From Desulfobacteraceae bacterium UBA2771 (lineage in GTDB: Bacteria > Desulfobacterota > Desulfobacteria > Desulfobacterales > Desulfosarcinaceae): DNA of 9,858 bases. The notes under the pieces are model-generated. The model saw only the letters and a program-made list of their open reading frames with translations. It was not told the origin of the DNA and searched no databases. Numbering within the stretch: position 1 is the stretch's first letter; every line of letters begins with the position of its first letter. Where the stretch lies: the NCBI GenBank assembly GCA_002352605.1, contig DEIP01000153.1, positions 1 through 9,858 of the forward strand. Reading direction: 5' to 3'. This document shows positions 1-6,036 of this stretch, in pieces. A program made the translations under genes and the position numbers.

Positions 1-1
1 C

Positions 2-214
2 CGGATGTTGCGCTCTCATCGGAGTCTGATCCTCAACTGGTTTCGGGCCAAAAAGCAAATTGCTTTAGGTGCTGTGGAAGGTCTCAACAACAAGGCAAAA
101 GTGACCACAAAAAAAGCTTATGGTTTCAAAAACTTTGAAGTCATAAAACTATCTTTATATCACACCCTTGGAGATCTTCCCAAACCACTAGGCACCCACA
201 CATTCTGCGGATGA
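2..214 (+). CDS. ISL3-type transposase, C-terminal fragment (cut by window edge)
   Basis: The frame is open from the left edge, so only the last ~70 residues of the protein are visible. They contain LILNWFRAK, then AVEGLNNKAK and KKAYGFKNFE, which match the C-terminal end of the ISL3 (DDE) transposase family. The glutamate in VEGLNN is the expected third catalytic acidic residue. The ending near HTLGDLPKPLGTHTFCG is also typical, so the 3' end looks natural and not broken. The reading is more AT-rich than the genes to the right, as expected of a mobile element. The catalytic aspartates would lie outside the window, so activity cannot be judged. I could not identify a terminal inverted repeat with confidence. 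The family call rests on remembered family motifs. Confidence 0.8.
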   Translation, partial: RMLRSHRSLILNWFRAKKQIALGAVEGLNNKAKVTTKKAYGFKNFEVIKLSLYHTLGDLPKPLGTHTFCG

Positions 215-357
215 ACCACTATTACATCAAAAGACGAGATGGTACCACAGCTGCCGCAAGATTCTTTGAGGCTAAAACAAACGACCTCTTTGAGTTTCTC
301 TTGAATAATATGGATTATCTGGCGCGACCACGGAACCGTCTAAAATTAGCCGCTTAG
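211..357 (+). pseudogene. Possible C-terminal fragment of a second transposase
   Basis: A 48-aa frame begins at an ATG that overlaps the stop of the ISL3 fragment in an ATGA arrangement and ends at TAG 355-357. It reads MNHYYIKRRDGTTAAARFF, then NDLFEFLLNNMD and ARPRNRLKLAA. The DGTTAA-RFF, DLFE-LL and ARPR-- pattern resembles, from memory, the extreme C-terminus of another transposase type, with nothing upstream in frame that looks like the rest of that protein. It is therefore more likely a relic of a second element than a working gene. No clear Shine-Dalgarno sequence is present. Alternatively it could be a small passenger ORF of the ISL3 element. Confidence 0.4.
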
Positions 358-418
358 CGGTTAGTGGGCGAAGTTAGAACCAAGCCCGAAAAATGAGGGG
401 GGGAGTGAATGATTACGG

Positions 419-1194
419 TTGACCAGCTATGGCGTGGAGATTGCCGACATGAGTAAAAACGGCACCTGGATCAACGATGTCCGTATGGCAGCGGGCGCCT
501 CTCGGCGGCTTGAAGACGGGGATATCATCTCCCTGGGCGGTACATCCATCCGTCTCTCCTGCCAGCACCTGGCACACCCGTCAGAGGAGGAGAAAGGGGC
601 GGAGTAGACCACCACCAACCCGGTGCCCGTTTTTATCACCAGCCTGGTGGCCGATGTTCGCTGCTTTTCCGCCTTTTTCCAGCAGGTCAATTCGACGGAT
701 GCCTACACCTTCATCAATGAGATTTTTTCCCGATTCAGCGCCATCGTGAACGAGGAACAGGGGACGGTCAAAGATTATGCTGGAGATGCGGTTTTCGCCT
801 TCTGGGAACACCCCAGGGTGTTTTCCGCCGATCATGCGATAGCGGCCTGCCAGGCCGCCATCCATCAGCTGCGCAGCATTCCCGAAATCCACCTGCAACT
901 GAGGGATCGGGCATGCCGATGCCTCTCCCTGTGATGGGCTGGGGACTGACCACCGGCCAGATTACCCTTTCCCATTATGGGTCCCGGTCCGCCGATTTGG
1001 CTTTGGTGGGAGATTGCATCAACCTGGCGTTCCGCCTCTCCTCCATGGCCGGTAAAACACTTCCCTGCCCCATCGTCATGTGCCGGCAAACCGCATCCCT
1101 GGTGAGGCAGAAACTGCCGCTCATGGACATGGGAAACCAAAATATCCGGGGCCGCAGCGGGCAGGAGCACCTTTTCGGTATCCAACCGGAGTGA
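419..1194 (+). pseudogene. Disrupted FHA domain / class III nucleotide cyclase gene
   Basis: Three collinear pieces remain. Piece 1 (about 419-604) is the second half of an FHA domain: MSKNGTWINDVRM, then RRLEDGDIISLGG. The first half, with the phosphothreonine-binding Arg and Ser, is absent. Piece 2 follows in the same frame after a TAG at 605-607 and is the front of a class III adenylate/guanylate cyclase: VADVRCF with the first metal Asp (codon 653-655), and GTVKDYAGDAVFAFW with the second (785-787). Piece 3 needs a frame change near 905-912 and carries GWGLTTGQI, VGDCINLAFRLSSMAGK with the conserved N-x3-R, and ends at TGA 1192-1194. An intact version would be a phosphoprotein-sensing cyclase making cAMP. 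The truncation, stop and frameshift argue that this copy is dead. A sequencing error could account for one lesion, but not easily for all three. Confidence 0.75.
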
Positions 1195-1229
1195 AACATC
1201 CGTTTCAGTGGAGAGCATTGCCGAGATTA

Positions 1230-1267
1230 ACTGACCCTGACCCGGGTTGACGGTCGGTTTTCTTTTC
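1230..1267 (+). terminator. Probable rho-independent terminator after the cyclase remnant
   Basis: ACTGACC at 1230-1236 pairs with GGTCGGT at 1252-1258 (7 bp, one G-U), and the right arm runs straight into TTTTCTTTT. The position 36 nt after the cyclase stop and before a convergent minus-strand gene suits a terminator. The 15-nt interval between the arms is long, which lowers confidence. Confidence 0.5.
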
Positions 1268-1273
1268 CGCGGC

Positions 1274-1948
1274 TCAGACGTTGCCTGTCAGGGCTGCGTT
1301 GGCCAGTTCTCCAACGGTGACTTCCATTATCTGCATCTGCCGGTAGAGCCGCAGGGATGCCCTGTCGGACAGTCGGGCCCGCAAGCGTGACCGCACGGTG
1401 TCATCCAGGATGGGGCCGGCTGCCCAGATCGCCGTTCCGCGTAAGTAGGGGTCGGGAGAATCGAAGAACGCAGGAAGAAAAGGCGCCGCCGGTTTGGCCA
1501 ACAGCGGCCGGGCATGCGCGAAACGCCCCACGCCCCACAAGGATCCCCGTTGAAGCAGTTCGTGTTCGAGAAAATTGCCGGCCGGATTGATATAGGAGAT
1601 CAGGATGCGGGCAAACTCGTCCGCCAGGTCGGCATGGCCGGCGGTAATCTCACCCATGGCTTCGGGTGACCCCCAGCCGATACCGCCGGACTCGTCGTTG
1701 AGATTCCACATGAGCCGACGCATCACCACCCGCGCCGATTCCATGGCGGTGTCGGCCATTTGGCCAACCACCGCCCCCATGGCCGTGACCGCGTGCCAGC
1801 GAATCCGCTCTTCTCCCGAATAAAAAAAAGAAAACAGGGGATTGACTGCCTGGCGGCCGGGTATCTGCCGAATTATTTCCAGGGCGGCGTCAAAATCATC
1901 CTGATCAAGCAGCCGCCTGATTTGGGCTTTGCGTTCACGATTACCCAT
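1274..1948 (-). CDS. HEAT-like repeat protein, DVU0298-type
   Basis: This 224-aa soluble protein has no signal peptide or membrane segment. It consists of helical pairs of HEAT/PBS-lyase character, for example RWHAVTAMGAVVGQMADT and YLRGTAIWAAGPI. The central stretch MESARVVMRRLMWNLNDESGG, IGWGSPEAMGEI, LISYINPAGNFLEHELLQRG is highly characteristic and matches my memory of the DVU0298 family of sulfate reducers, whose function is not known to me. HEAT repeats usually mediate protein binding. I chose the ATG at 1948 because the domain begins there; an in-frame ATG at 1993 would add 15 residues that are read from a palindromic intergenic element. The Shine-Dalgarno is weak in both cases. It is last in the minus-strand series, separated from the DsrE-like gene by 175 nt, so it may be independently expressed. 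Confidence 0.75.
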   Translation of the reverse strand: MGNRERKAQIRRLLDQDDFDAALEIIRQIPGRQAVNPLFSFFYSGEERIRWHAVTAMGAVVGQMADTAMESARVVMRRLMWNLNDESGGIGWGSPEAMGEITAGHADLADEFARILISYINPAGNFLEHELLQRGSLWGVGRFAHARPLLAKPAAPFLPAFFDSPDPYLRGTAIWAAGPILDDTVRSRLRARLSDRASLRLYRQMQIMEVTVGELANAALTGNV

Positions 1949-1955
1949 AATTGCA

Positions 1956-2070
1956 GGTTCCGTAAAAAATCCGATATCTGCGCTACGCCTCATCTCTCGT
2001 CACTGCGGAGTACAAGTACGCCTCCTTCCTCTGGATTCGCAAGCCTTGATCTTGAATCTTTTACGAAACC
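1956..2070. repeat. Palindromic intergenic element with imperfect terminal inverted repeats
   Basis: The 17-nt ends at 1956-1972 and 2054-2070 are inverted copies of each other at 14 of 17 positions (core CGTAAAA). Inside, GGAGTACAAGTACGCC at 2007-2022 folds on itself with one mismatch, and TACGCCTC occurs twice (1984-1991, 2017-2024). The size of about 115 bp, the nested symmetry and the intergenic site suggest a REP- or MITE-like repeat. No second copy is visible in this window, so repetition in the genome is inferred. Confidence 0.4.
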
Positions 2071-2123
2071 GTTGGAAAAGGGACGCTTGACGCGTTCATC
2101 ATGGTTGAGCGCCGTCCGAAGGG

Positions 2124-2471
2124 CTAAAAGGAGATGATCTCGAAGCCCGCTTCGATATACCGTGACATGGCGGGGTGGCCGGACATGTCGCCCAGCAGGG
2201 TCAGGCCCTGATTGGCGGCTTCATCCACGGTGCCCATCTTGTGGGCGCACCCTTTGCACACACCTTCCACAATGCCCATAGATTTGGCTTTCTCCCACAG
2301 CTTGTGAAGGGGATTTGCCGGTTCGGCCAGCCGGGGCAGCAGGGCGGTGGCCGCCCCCTCCACGATGATACGGCCGTCCATGCCCTTTTCCTTCATGTCC
2401 ATCCCGTTGAGCAGGAGATGGATGAAGCAGACCGGATCCCCGTTAAAAACGAATAGCGCTATTTTCTTCAT
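2124..2471 (-). CDS. DsrE-like small protein
   Basis: This 115-aa cytoplasmic protein has the layout of the DsrE/DsrF-like fold. It opens with a hydrophobic strand, KKIALFVFNGDPVCF, follows with a second strand (GRIIVEGAA), and then has a cysteine segment GVCKGCAHKMGT with C72 and C75; C15 is a third cysteine. DsrE-like proteins act in sulfur transfer or bind small sulfur or redox ligands. The CxxC pair could serve in thiol chemistry or metal binding, which is inference. The start at 2471 is set by GGGAG 6 nt upstream; the upstream in-frame ATG (2483) has no such site. It lies 59 nt after the ferredoxin and probably shares the fprA transcript. Its substrate cannot be told from sequence. Confidence 0.7.
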   Translation of the reverse strand: MKKIALFVFNGDPVCFIHLLLNGMDMKEKGMDGRIIVEGAATALLPRLAEPANPLHKLWEKAKSMGIVEGVCKGCAHKMGTVDEAANQGLTLLGDMSGHPAMSRYIEAGFEIISF

Positions 2472-2530
2472 GTGTACTCCCATTCGCGGCGTTGCAAAAT
2501 CATGGTTAAAAAGGATTCCATAACCCTATT

Positions 2531-2722
2531 CTACCGATATTCCCATCTGATGCAGTCTTCCGGACAGTACTTGATGGCTTCGTTCACCGTCTCTTGAGGA
2601 TAGATCTCCAACTCGATGACATCAATGTATCCGGCGTCGTTTTGTTGAAATACTTCCGGGCAAACGGCCACGCAGCCCATGCACAGGGTGCATGGGCCGA
2701 TATCGACCACGGGTACTTTCAT
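2531..2722 (-). CDS. Ferredoxin, single [4Fe-4S] type
   Basis: This is a 63-aa electron carrier. CTLCMGCVAVCPEVF supplies C11, C14 and C17, and the late C53 in YCPEDC gives the fourth ligand. C21 corresponds to the non-ligand cysteine that forms a disulfide in Desulfovibrio gigas-type one-cluster ferredoxins, but its usual partner near residue 45 is absent and an extra C57 lies near the end. The length and spacing fit the one-cluster family. The ATG is separated from the fprA stop by a single base and has no strong Shine-Dalgarno of its own, which suggests translational coupling. The neighbour relation suggests it could feed electrons to, or work alongside, the flavodiiron protein; that is inference. 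Confidence 0.9.
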   Translation of the reverse strand: MKVPVVDIGPCTLCMGCVAVCPEVFQQNDAGYIDVIELEIYPQETVNEAIKYCPEDCIRWEYR

Positions 2723-2723
2723 T

Positions 2724-3911
2724 TTAACCGGCGTTCACGGCCTCGCCGATCTTCTTGCCGTACGCGATGCAGGCCTCGATGCCGGCATTATCGGGGACGT
2801 ACTGAAGCCGGGGACCCGATTCGATCAGCTTGAATTTCATGGCCGCCAGTTCCGCGGCCACCAGCTTCACCGATTCGCCGCTCCAGCCGTAGGAGCCGAA
2901 GGCCCCGCCGATCTTGTTCGCCGGTTTAAGCCCCTTCATGTAAGTGAGTACATCGGCCACCGTGGGAAACATCTGGTTGTTCAGGGTCGGAGAACCGACC
3001 ACCACGGCGGCCGCATCCAGTACATCGGTCATGATGTCGCTGCGGTGGGAGCTGCGGATGTGGATGGGCTTGACCTTGACGCCGGTCAGAGAGATGCCCT
3101 CGGCGATGGCCTTTGCCATGGTTTCGGTGCTCTTCCACATGGTGTCGTAAATCACCACCGCCTTCTTTTCCGCCTCCTGACGGCTCCACCTCAGGTAGGC
3201 GTCAATGATCTCACCGGGCGTTTCCCGCCAAATGACGCCGTGGTCCGGGCAGATCGTGTCGATCCGAATGCCCGACGCCACCACTTTTTCCAAAAGTTTC
3301 AGGATCCGCGGACCGTAGAGCATCAAAATATTGGCGAAATACTTCTTGGCTTGTACCATGGCCTCGGAACCGGCCTGATCGTCGAATCTTTCGAAACCCG
3401 CATAGTGTTGGCCGAACCCGTCGCTGGAAAAGAGGATGTGGTCCTCTTTCAGATAGGTGAACATACTGTCCGGCCAGTGGATCATCCGGGTTTCCATGAA
3501 GGTGAGGGTGCGCTTGCCCAATGACAATGTCTCACCATCTCTTACCGGGTGATAGTTCCAGGTGTTGGGAAAATGGCTGGCTATGTTTTTGGCACCCATT
3601 TTGGAACAGTACAGCGGTTTGTCTTCGCCCACCAGGTTCATGATGCGCGGCAGCGATCCCGTATGATCCATTTCCGTGTGATTGCTGATCACTACATCAA
3701 TTTTTTTCGGGTCGATGACCTGGGAGATGTTGCCGATCAGTTCATCGGCAAAATGCGCTTTTACCGTGTCAAGGAGTGCCACTTTCTCGTCGATCACCAG
3801 ATAGGCGTTGTAGCTGGTTCCCCGGTCGGTGGAGTAGCCGTGAAAATCCCGGATATTCCAGTCGATGACGCCGACGTCATAGACGCCGTCTGCAATCTTC
3901 GTCGGTTTCAT
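2724..3911 (-). CDS. fprA: Flavodiiron protein (oxygen/NO reductase, FprA/ROO type)
   Basis: This cytoplasmic enzyme reduces O2 to water, or NO to N2O, at a non-heme diiron centre next to FMN. It has 395 residues, the class A length, with no fused rubredoxin. Residues 1-250 form the metallo-beta-lactamase-like domain: NHTEMDH gives H78, E80 and D82, followed by H145 (MIHWPDSM), D164 (SSDGFG) and H224 (PDHG), so all six expected iron ligands are present. Residues 251-395 form the flavodoxin domain with the FMN phosphate loop YDTMWKSTETMA, the SPTLNN loop and GSYGWSGES. The start at 3911 has AGGGAAC upstream; the longer reading to 3947 adds residues outside the conserved domain. In Desulfovibrio the donor is rubredoxin. 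Here ferredoxin follows directly and rubredoxins lie upstream. Confidence 0.95.
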   Translation of the reverse strand: MKPTKIADGVYDVGVIDWNIRDFHGYSTDRGTSYNAYLVIDEKVALLDTVKAHFADELIGNISQVIDPKKIDVVISNHTEMDHTGSLPRIMNLVGEDKPLYCSKMGAKNIASHFPNTWNYHPVRDGETLSLGKRTLTFMETRMIHWPDSMFTYLKEDHILFSSDGFGQHYAGFERFDDQAGSEAMVQAKKYFANILMLYGPRILKLLEKVVASGIRIDTICPDHGVIWRETPGEIIDAYLRWSRQEAEKKAVVIYDTMWKSTETMAKAIAEGISLTGVKVKPIHIRSSHRSDIMTDVLDAAAVVVGSPTLNNQMFPTVADVLTYMKGLKPANKIGGAFGSYGWSGESVKLVAAELAAMKFKLIESGPRLQYVPDNAGIEACIAYGKKIGEAVNAG

Positions 3912-3963
3912 GTTTCGTTCCCTGTTGTCCTTTTTAGCGTACCCCAAGGGGCACTGTCATGGA

Positions 3964-3999
3964 TCCATCTATTCTGCCGTGTGTTCCACGGCAGGGCAA
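3964..3999 (-). promoter_or_regulatory. Candidate fprA promoter with palindrome in the spacer
   Basis: On the minus strand TTGCCC (3994-3999) and CAGAAT (3971-3976) are separated by exactly 17 nt, a sigma70-like spacing with imperfect boxes. A perfect 8-bp inverted repeat, CTGCCGTG at 3974-3981 and CACGGCAG at 3987-3994, fills the spacer. It could be an operator for a repressor or an mRNA leader hairpin. It lies about 60 nt before the fprA start and after a terminator-like hairpin, so an independent promoter is expected here. The boxes are weak, hence low confidence. Confidence 0.3.
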
Positions 4000-4039
4000 T
4001 GGTGGGGATCCAAATTGGTAATTGTTAATCAATAATCAA

Positions 4040-4073
4040 GATGCCCTTTTCCCATAAGCAGAAAAAGGGCATC
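4040..4073 (-). terminator. Probable terminator after the rubredoxin
   Basis: GATGCCCTTTT at 4040-4050 and AAAAGGGCATC at 4063-4073 form a perfect 11-bp stem with a 12-nt loop, 49 nt past the canonical rubredoxin stop. On the minus strand the stem is followed by an A/T-rich stretch (TTGATTATTGATT), not a pure U-tract. It would separate the large cytochrome bd cluster from fprA. Confidence 0.6.
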
Positions 4074-4122
4074 CGAAGCCGGCCAATGAAGAAAATGAAG
4101 CGCTTCCCAAGGATGGGAGAGC

Positions 4123-4284
4123 TTATTCTTCTTTTTCGAAATCGTCTTTTCCCGCACCGCAGACCGGGCATTCCCAGTCCCCGGGTACATCTTCCCACTT
4201 GGTGCCGGGATCCACATCATTGTCTGGGTCCCCCGCTTCAGGATCGTAAACATAGCCGCAGAGTGTGCAAACATATCTGTCCAT
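4123..4284 (-). CDS. Rubredoxin, canonical CX2C
   Basis: This 53-aa one-iron electron carrier shows both knuckles: VCTLCGYVYDP (C6, C9) and ECPVCGAGKDDF (C39, C42). The conserved GDW-CPVCG and the aromatic core residues are present, and the length is normal. The start is fixed by GGAGGT 6 nt upstream. It is the last gene before the hairpin at 4040-4073 and the nearest rubredoxin to fprA, whose Desulfovibrio relatives accept electrons from rubredoxin. A role as donor to the flavodiiron protein or to desulfoferrodoxin is therefore likely but inferred. It lies 139 nt after the second rubredoxin gene; I see no convincing promoter in that gap. Confidence 0.96.
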   Translation of the reverse strand: MDRYVCTLCGYVYDPEAGDPDNDVDPGTKWEDVPGDWECPVCGAGKDDFEKEE

Positions 4285-4423
4285 TGTTACCTCCGTAAAG
4301 TTATGCGTTAATTGTTAAAGGTGACGCCATGGGTGATGTATTCATGTCTAAGGGTTCGCGCTAAAAAAGGTGATTCTCTTTACCATGAAGGGCCTGGCGG
4401 TGTCTAATCGAAATTGACAGCGA

Positions 4424-4603
4424 TTATCCCAGGGGCTTGAACATCTTTTTCCCGGCACCGCAGATTGGGCATTTCCAGTCGTCGGGCAGGTCGTCAAATG
4501 AGGTTCCCTTTGAGATCTTGCCTTTGCGATCTCCCTTATCGGGGTTGTAAATATACCCGCAGTTGGAGGTCTGACACTGGTACATTTCATGGGGTTCGGC
4601 CAT
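4424..4603 (-). CDS. Rubredoxin variant with CX4C first knuckle
   Basis: This 59-aa rubredoxin has a first knuckle CQTSNCGY (C10, C15) that holds two extra residues compared with the usual CX2C. The second knuckle CPICGAGKKMF (C45, C48) is normal. The CX4C form is known from type 2 rubredoxin (Rd-2) of Desulfovibrio desulfuricans; the change around the iron may alter potential or partner choice. The middle loop (DKGDRKGKISKGTSFDDLP) is more basic and longer than in the neighbouring rubredoxin. AAAGGAG lies 7 nt before the ATG. It follows the flavoprotein fusion by 28 nt and is probably its co-transcribed redox partner (inference). Confidence 0.93.
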   Translation of the reverse strand: MAEPHEMYQCQTSNCGYIYNPDKGDRKGKISKGTSFDDLPDDWKCPICGAGKKMFKPLG

Positions 4604-4631
4604 TCCTGACTCCTTTTCTTTTAATTTCAGT

Positions 4632-5606
4632 TCAATTGAACGATTGCATCAGTTTATCGGCGTTCGCTTCAATCTCCAGGCGCAGCCGGTCCATGGCCGC
4701 ATCATCCGTCAAAACCGGTTCGGGCAGGGACCATTGCACCGTTTTGATACCCGGAACCGGTATCTTGTCAACGCTCTCGCCGATAGCGATCGCCAGATTG
4801 GGCGTGGTGCCGGATAAGGCCTGTTCAACGTTCTGAGGGTTGCGGTAGCCCATGTCCATGCCGACTCGCTGCATGGCCCGGACCATCGACGCAGACAATT
4901 CGGACGCCGGTCGCAGGGCGCCGAATCCGGTGCGAATGCAGTCACCGTAGCGCTGTTGGGCTATGGCCGCCGCCATAGGCGCCCGACAGGCTCCTGTCGG
5001 TGAAACGAAAAGAACGTTCTTCCGCTTGACCAGGGGCAGGACGGTTTGTTGGATGGCCTCGTCAACATCCGCGGCCAGGCCTTCATGTTGGCGGATGGCC
5101 CCTTTTGATTCGACGCCCCGGTAGGTCAGTGCGTGACTGAACTGGGCGTTGATGGCATCGAAAAAGTACTTGGTGGTCAGGTGGATGCCATCGAACAGCT
5201 GGCGCCCCTGAGATGCCGCGACGCTGAACAGCATGCCCTTTCGGGTGGCCGCCAGCGGATCCTTTAACTTATATACATATTTTCGTGACCACAGGGTCTG
5301 GCATCGGTCGATGAGGACTTTGAGCTGGGCGGAGATGCCGTAAAAAAATACCGGGGTTGCGGCCACCACCAGATCCGCTTCCCGCATCAGGCCGAATATT
5401 TCCGTTGACATGGGGTCATCGGCGATGACACAGGTGCCATGCGTCTCACAGTACCCGCAGCCTTTGCAGGGAACGATCCCGGCCCTGGCCACCTGGATGG
5501 TCTTGACAGCAGCACCCGTATGGGCGGCCTTGTCCAGAAATGTCGCTAAAAAAGTGTCGGTATTGCCGCCTTTGCGGGGGCTGCCCTGAAGTCCTAAGAT
5601 CAACAT
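4632..5606 (-). CDS. Iron-sulfur flavoprotein fused to a degenerate LMW-phosphatase/ArsC-like domain
   Basis: Residues 1 to about 193 are an NADPH-FMN reductase/flavodoxin-fold domain with GSPRKGGNT (FMN phosphate loop, 8-16) and a compact cysteine motif C47, C50, C53, C59 (CKGCGYCETHGTC). That CX2CX2CX5C pattern is the [4Fe-4S] motif of iron-sulfur flavoproteins (Isf), some of which reduce O2 and H2O2. Residues about 197-324 have the low-molecular-weight tyrosine phosphatase/arsenate reductase fold: VLFVSPTGACRAPMAAAI, then VRAMQRVGMDM and VQWSLPEPV. The nucleophile cysteine of the P-loop is serine (S202, codon TCA), the general-acid Asp-Pro is Glu-Pro (E296), and the ArsC redox cysteines are missing, so this domain is probably not catalytic and may bind an anion or a partner. 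The start has only a weak GAGAG site. The gene follows the triheme cytochrome by 34 nt. Confidence 0.82.
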   Translation of the reverse strand: MLILGLQGSPRKGGNTDTFLATFLDKAAHTGAAVKTIQVARAGIVPCKGCGYCETHGTCVIADDPMSTEIFGLMREADLVVAATPVFFYGISAQLKVLIDRCQTLWSRKYVYKLKDPLAATRKGMLFSVAASQGRQLFDGIHLTTKYFFDAINAQFSHALTYRGVESKGAIRQHEGLAADVDEAIQQTVLPLVKRKNVLFVSPTGACRAPMAAAIAQQRYGDCIRTGFGALRPASELSASMVRAMQRVGMDMGYRNPQNVEQALSGTTPNLAIAIGESVDKIPVPGIKTVQWSLPEPVLTDDAAMDRLRLEIEANADKLMQSFN

Positions 5607-5640
5607 GGGTCGATGTCTCTCACGGCGTTATTATGGGTGT

Positions 5641-5988
5641 TTATTTAAAGTGGCAGGTGGCACAGGTAACCGGGCCATGGGGCTTGCCGGCCCGCTTATC
5701 TTGTTTGTGGCACTTGATGCATTGCAGGTTCATCACTTTTTTCGGCTTTATGGTTCCCTCTGCCTTCAGCTTTCTAATGGCATCTGTTTCCTGGGGAAAT
5801 ACACTGTGACAGATGGTGCAATCTTTCAGGTTCTCCTGGTGTTTGGCGTGAAGGAAGGGCACCTTCCCCTGTTTGCCTCCGAAGATATCAATCTGGTGAG
5901 GTCCCCCGCTGGCGGCATGGATTGCGGTTATGGGAAGGAAAATCAGCAGGGTGCTGACGATGGAGATCAACAAAAAGCGGCTGTTCAT
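5641..5988 (-). CDS. Periplasmic triheme c-type cytochrome (c7-like)
   Basis: This 115-aa protein begins with a Sec signal peptide (basic MNSR, then a hydrophobic core, with cleavage likely at AIHA/AS, about residue 25). Three CxxCH heme sites follow: CTICH (57-61), CIKCH (90-94) and CATCH (109-113). H47 and H50 in LHAKHQ and H104 are candidates for the distal ligands of three bis-His hemes, as in small class III/c7 cytochromes. These carry electrons in the periplasm. GGAG lies 8 nt before the ATG. The gene follows cydB after a long hairpin and comes before the flavoprotein fusion. Cytochrome bd takes electrons from quinol and does not need a c-type donor, so the reason for this neighbour is open. 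Confidence 0.9.
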   Translation of the reverse strand: MNSRFLLISIVSTLLIFLPITAIHAASGGPHQIDIFGGKQGKVPFLHAKHQENLKDCTICHSVFPQETDAIRKLKAEGTIKPKKVMNLQCIKCHKQDKRAGKPHGPVTCATCHFK

Positions 5989-6036
5989 GTATCATTCTCC
6001 GTTATGGGGTGTTGTCGATAGGTGAATTGGGTGTTA

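Noticed and set aside
865..1218. 117-aa minus-strand frame opposite the cyclase remnant
   Set aside because: The plus strand carries clear class III cyclase motifs; the minus frame shows none.
2679..3524. 281-aa plus-strand open frame opposite fprA
   Set aside because: It is antisense to the clear flavodiiron gene, is rich in His/Arg/Gly of shadow type, and has no recognisable motif.
3549..4028. 159-aa plus-strand frame across the fprA start and upstream region
   Set aside because: Antisense to the fprA N-terminus, no family resemblance, and it crosses the candidate promoter.
4029..4274. 81-aa minus-strand frame over the canonical rubredoxin
   Set aside because: Out of frame with the rubredoxin and it runs through the terminator hairpin.
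4285..4423. Separate promoter or terminator between the two rubredoxins
   Set aside because: There is only a short weak hairpin before a T-run and no convincing promoter boxes.
4348..4590. 80-aa minus-strand frame over the CX4C rubredoxin
   Set aside because: It is a shifted frame; the real product in the neighbouring frame has both rubredoxin knuckles and a ribosome site.
4632..5606. Active arsenate reductase or tyrosine phosphatase
   Set aside because: The fold is similar but the nucleophile cysteine is serine and the acid Asp is Glu, so an activity call would be unsafe.
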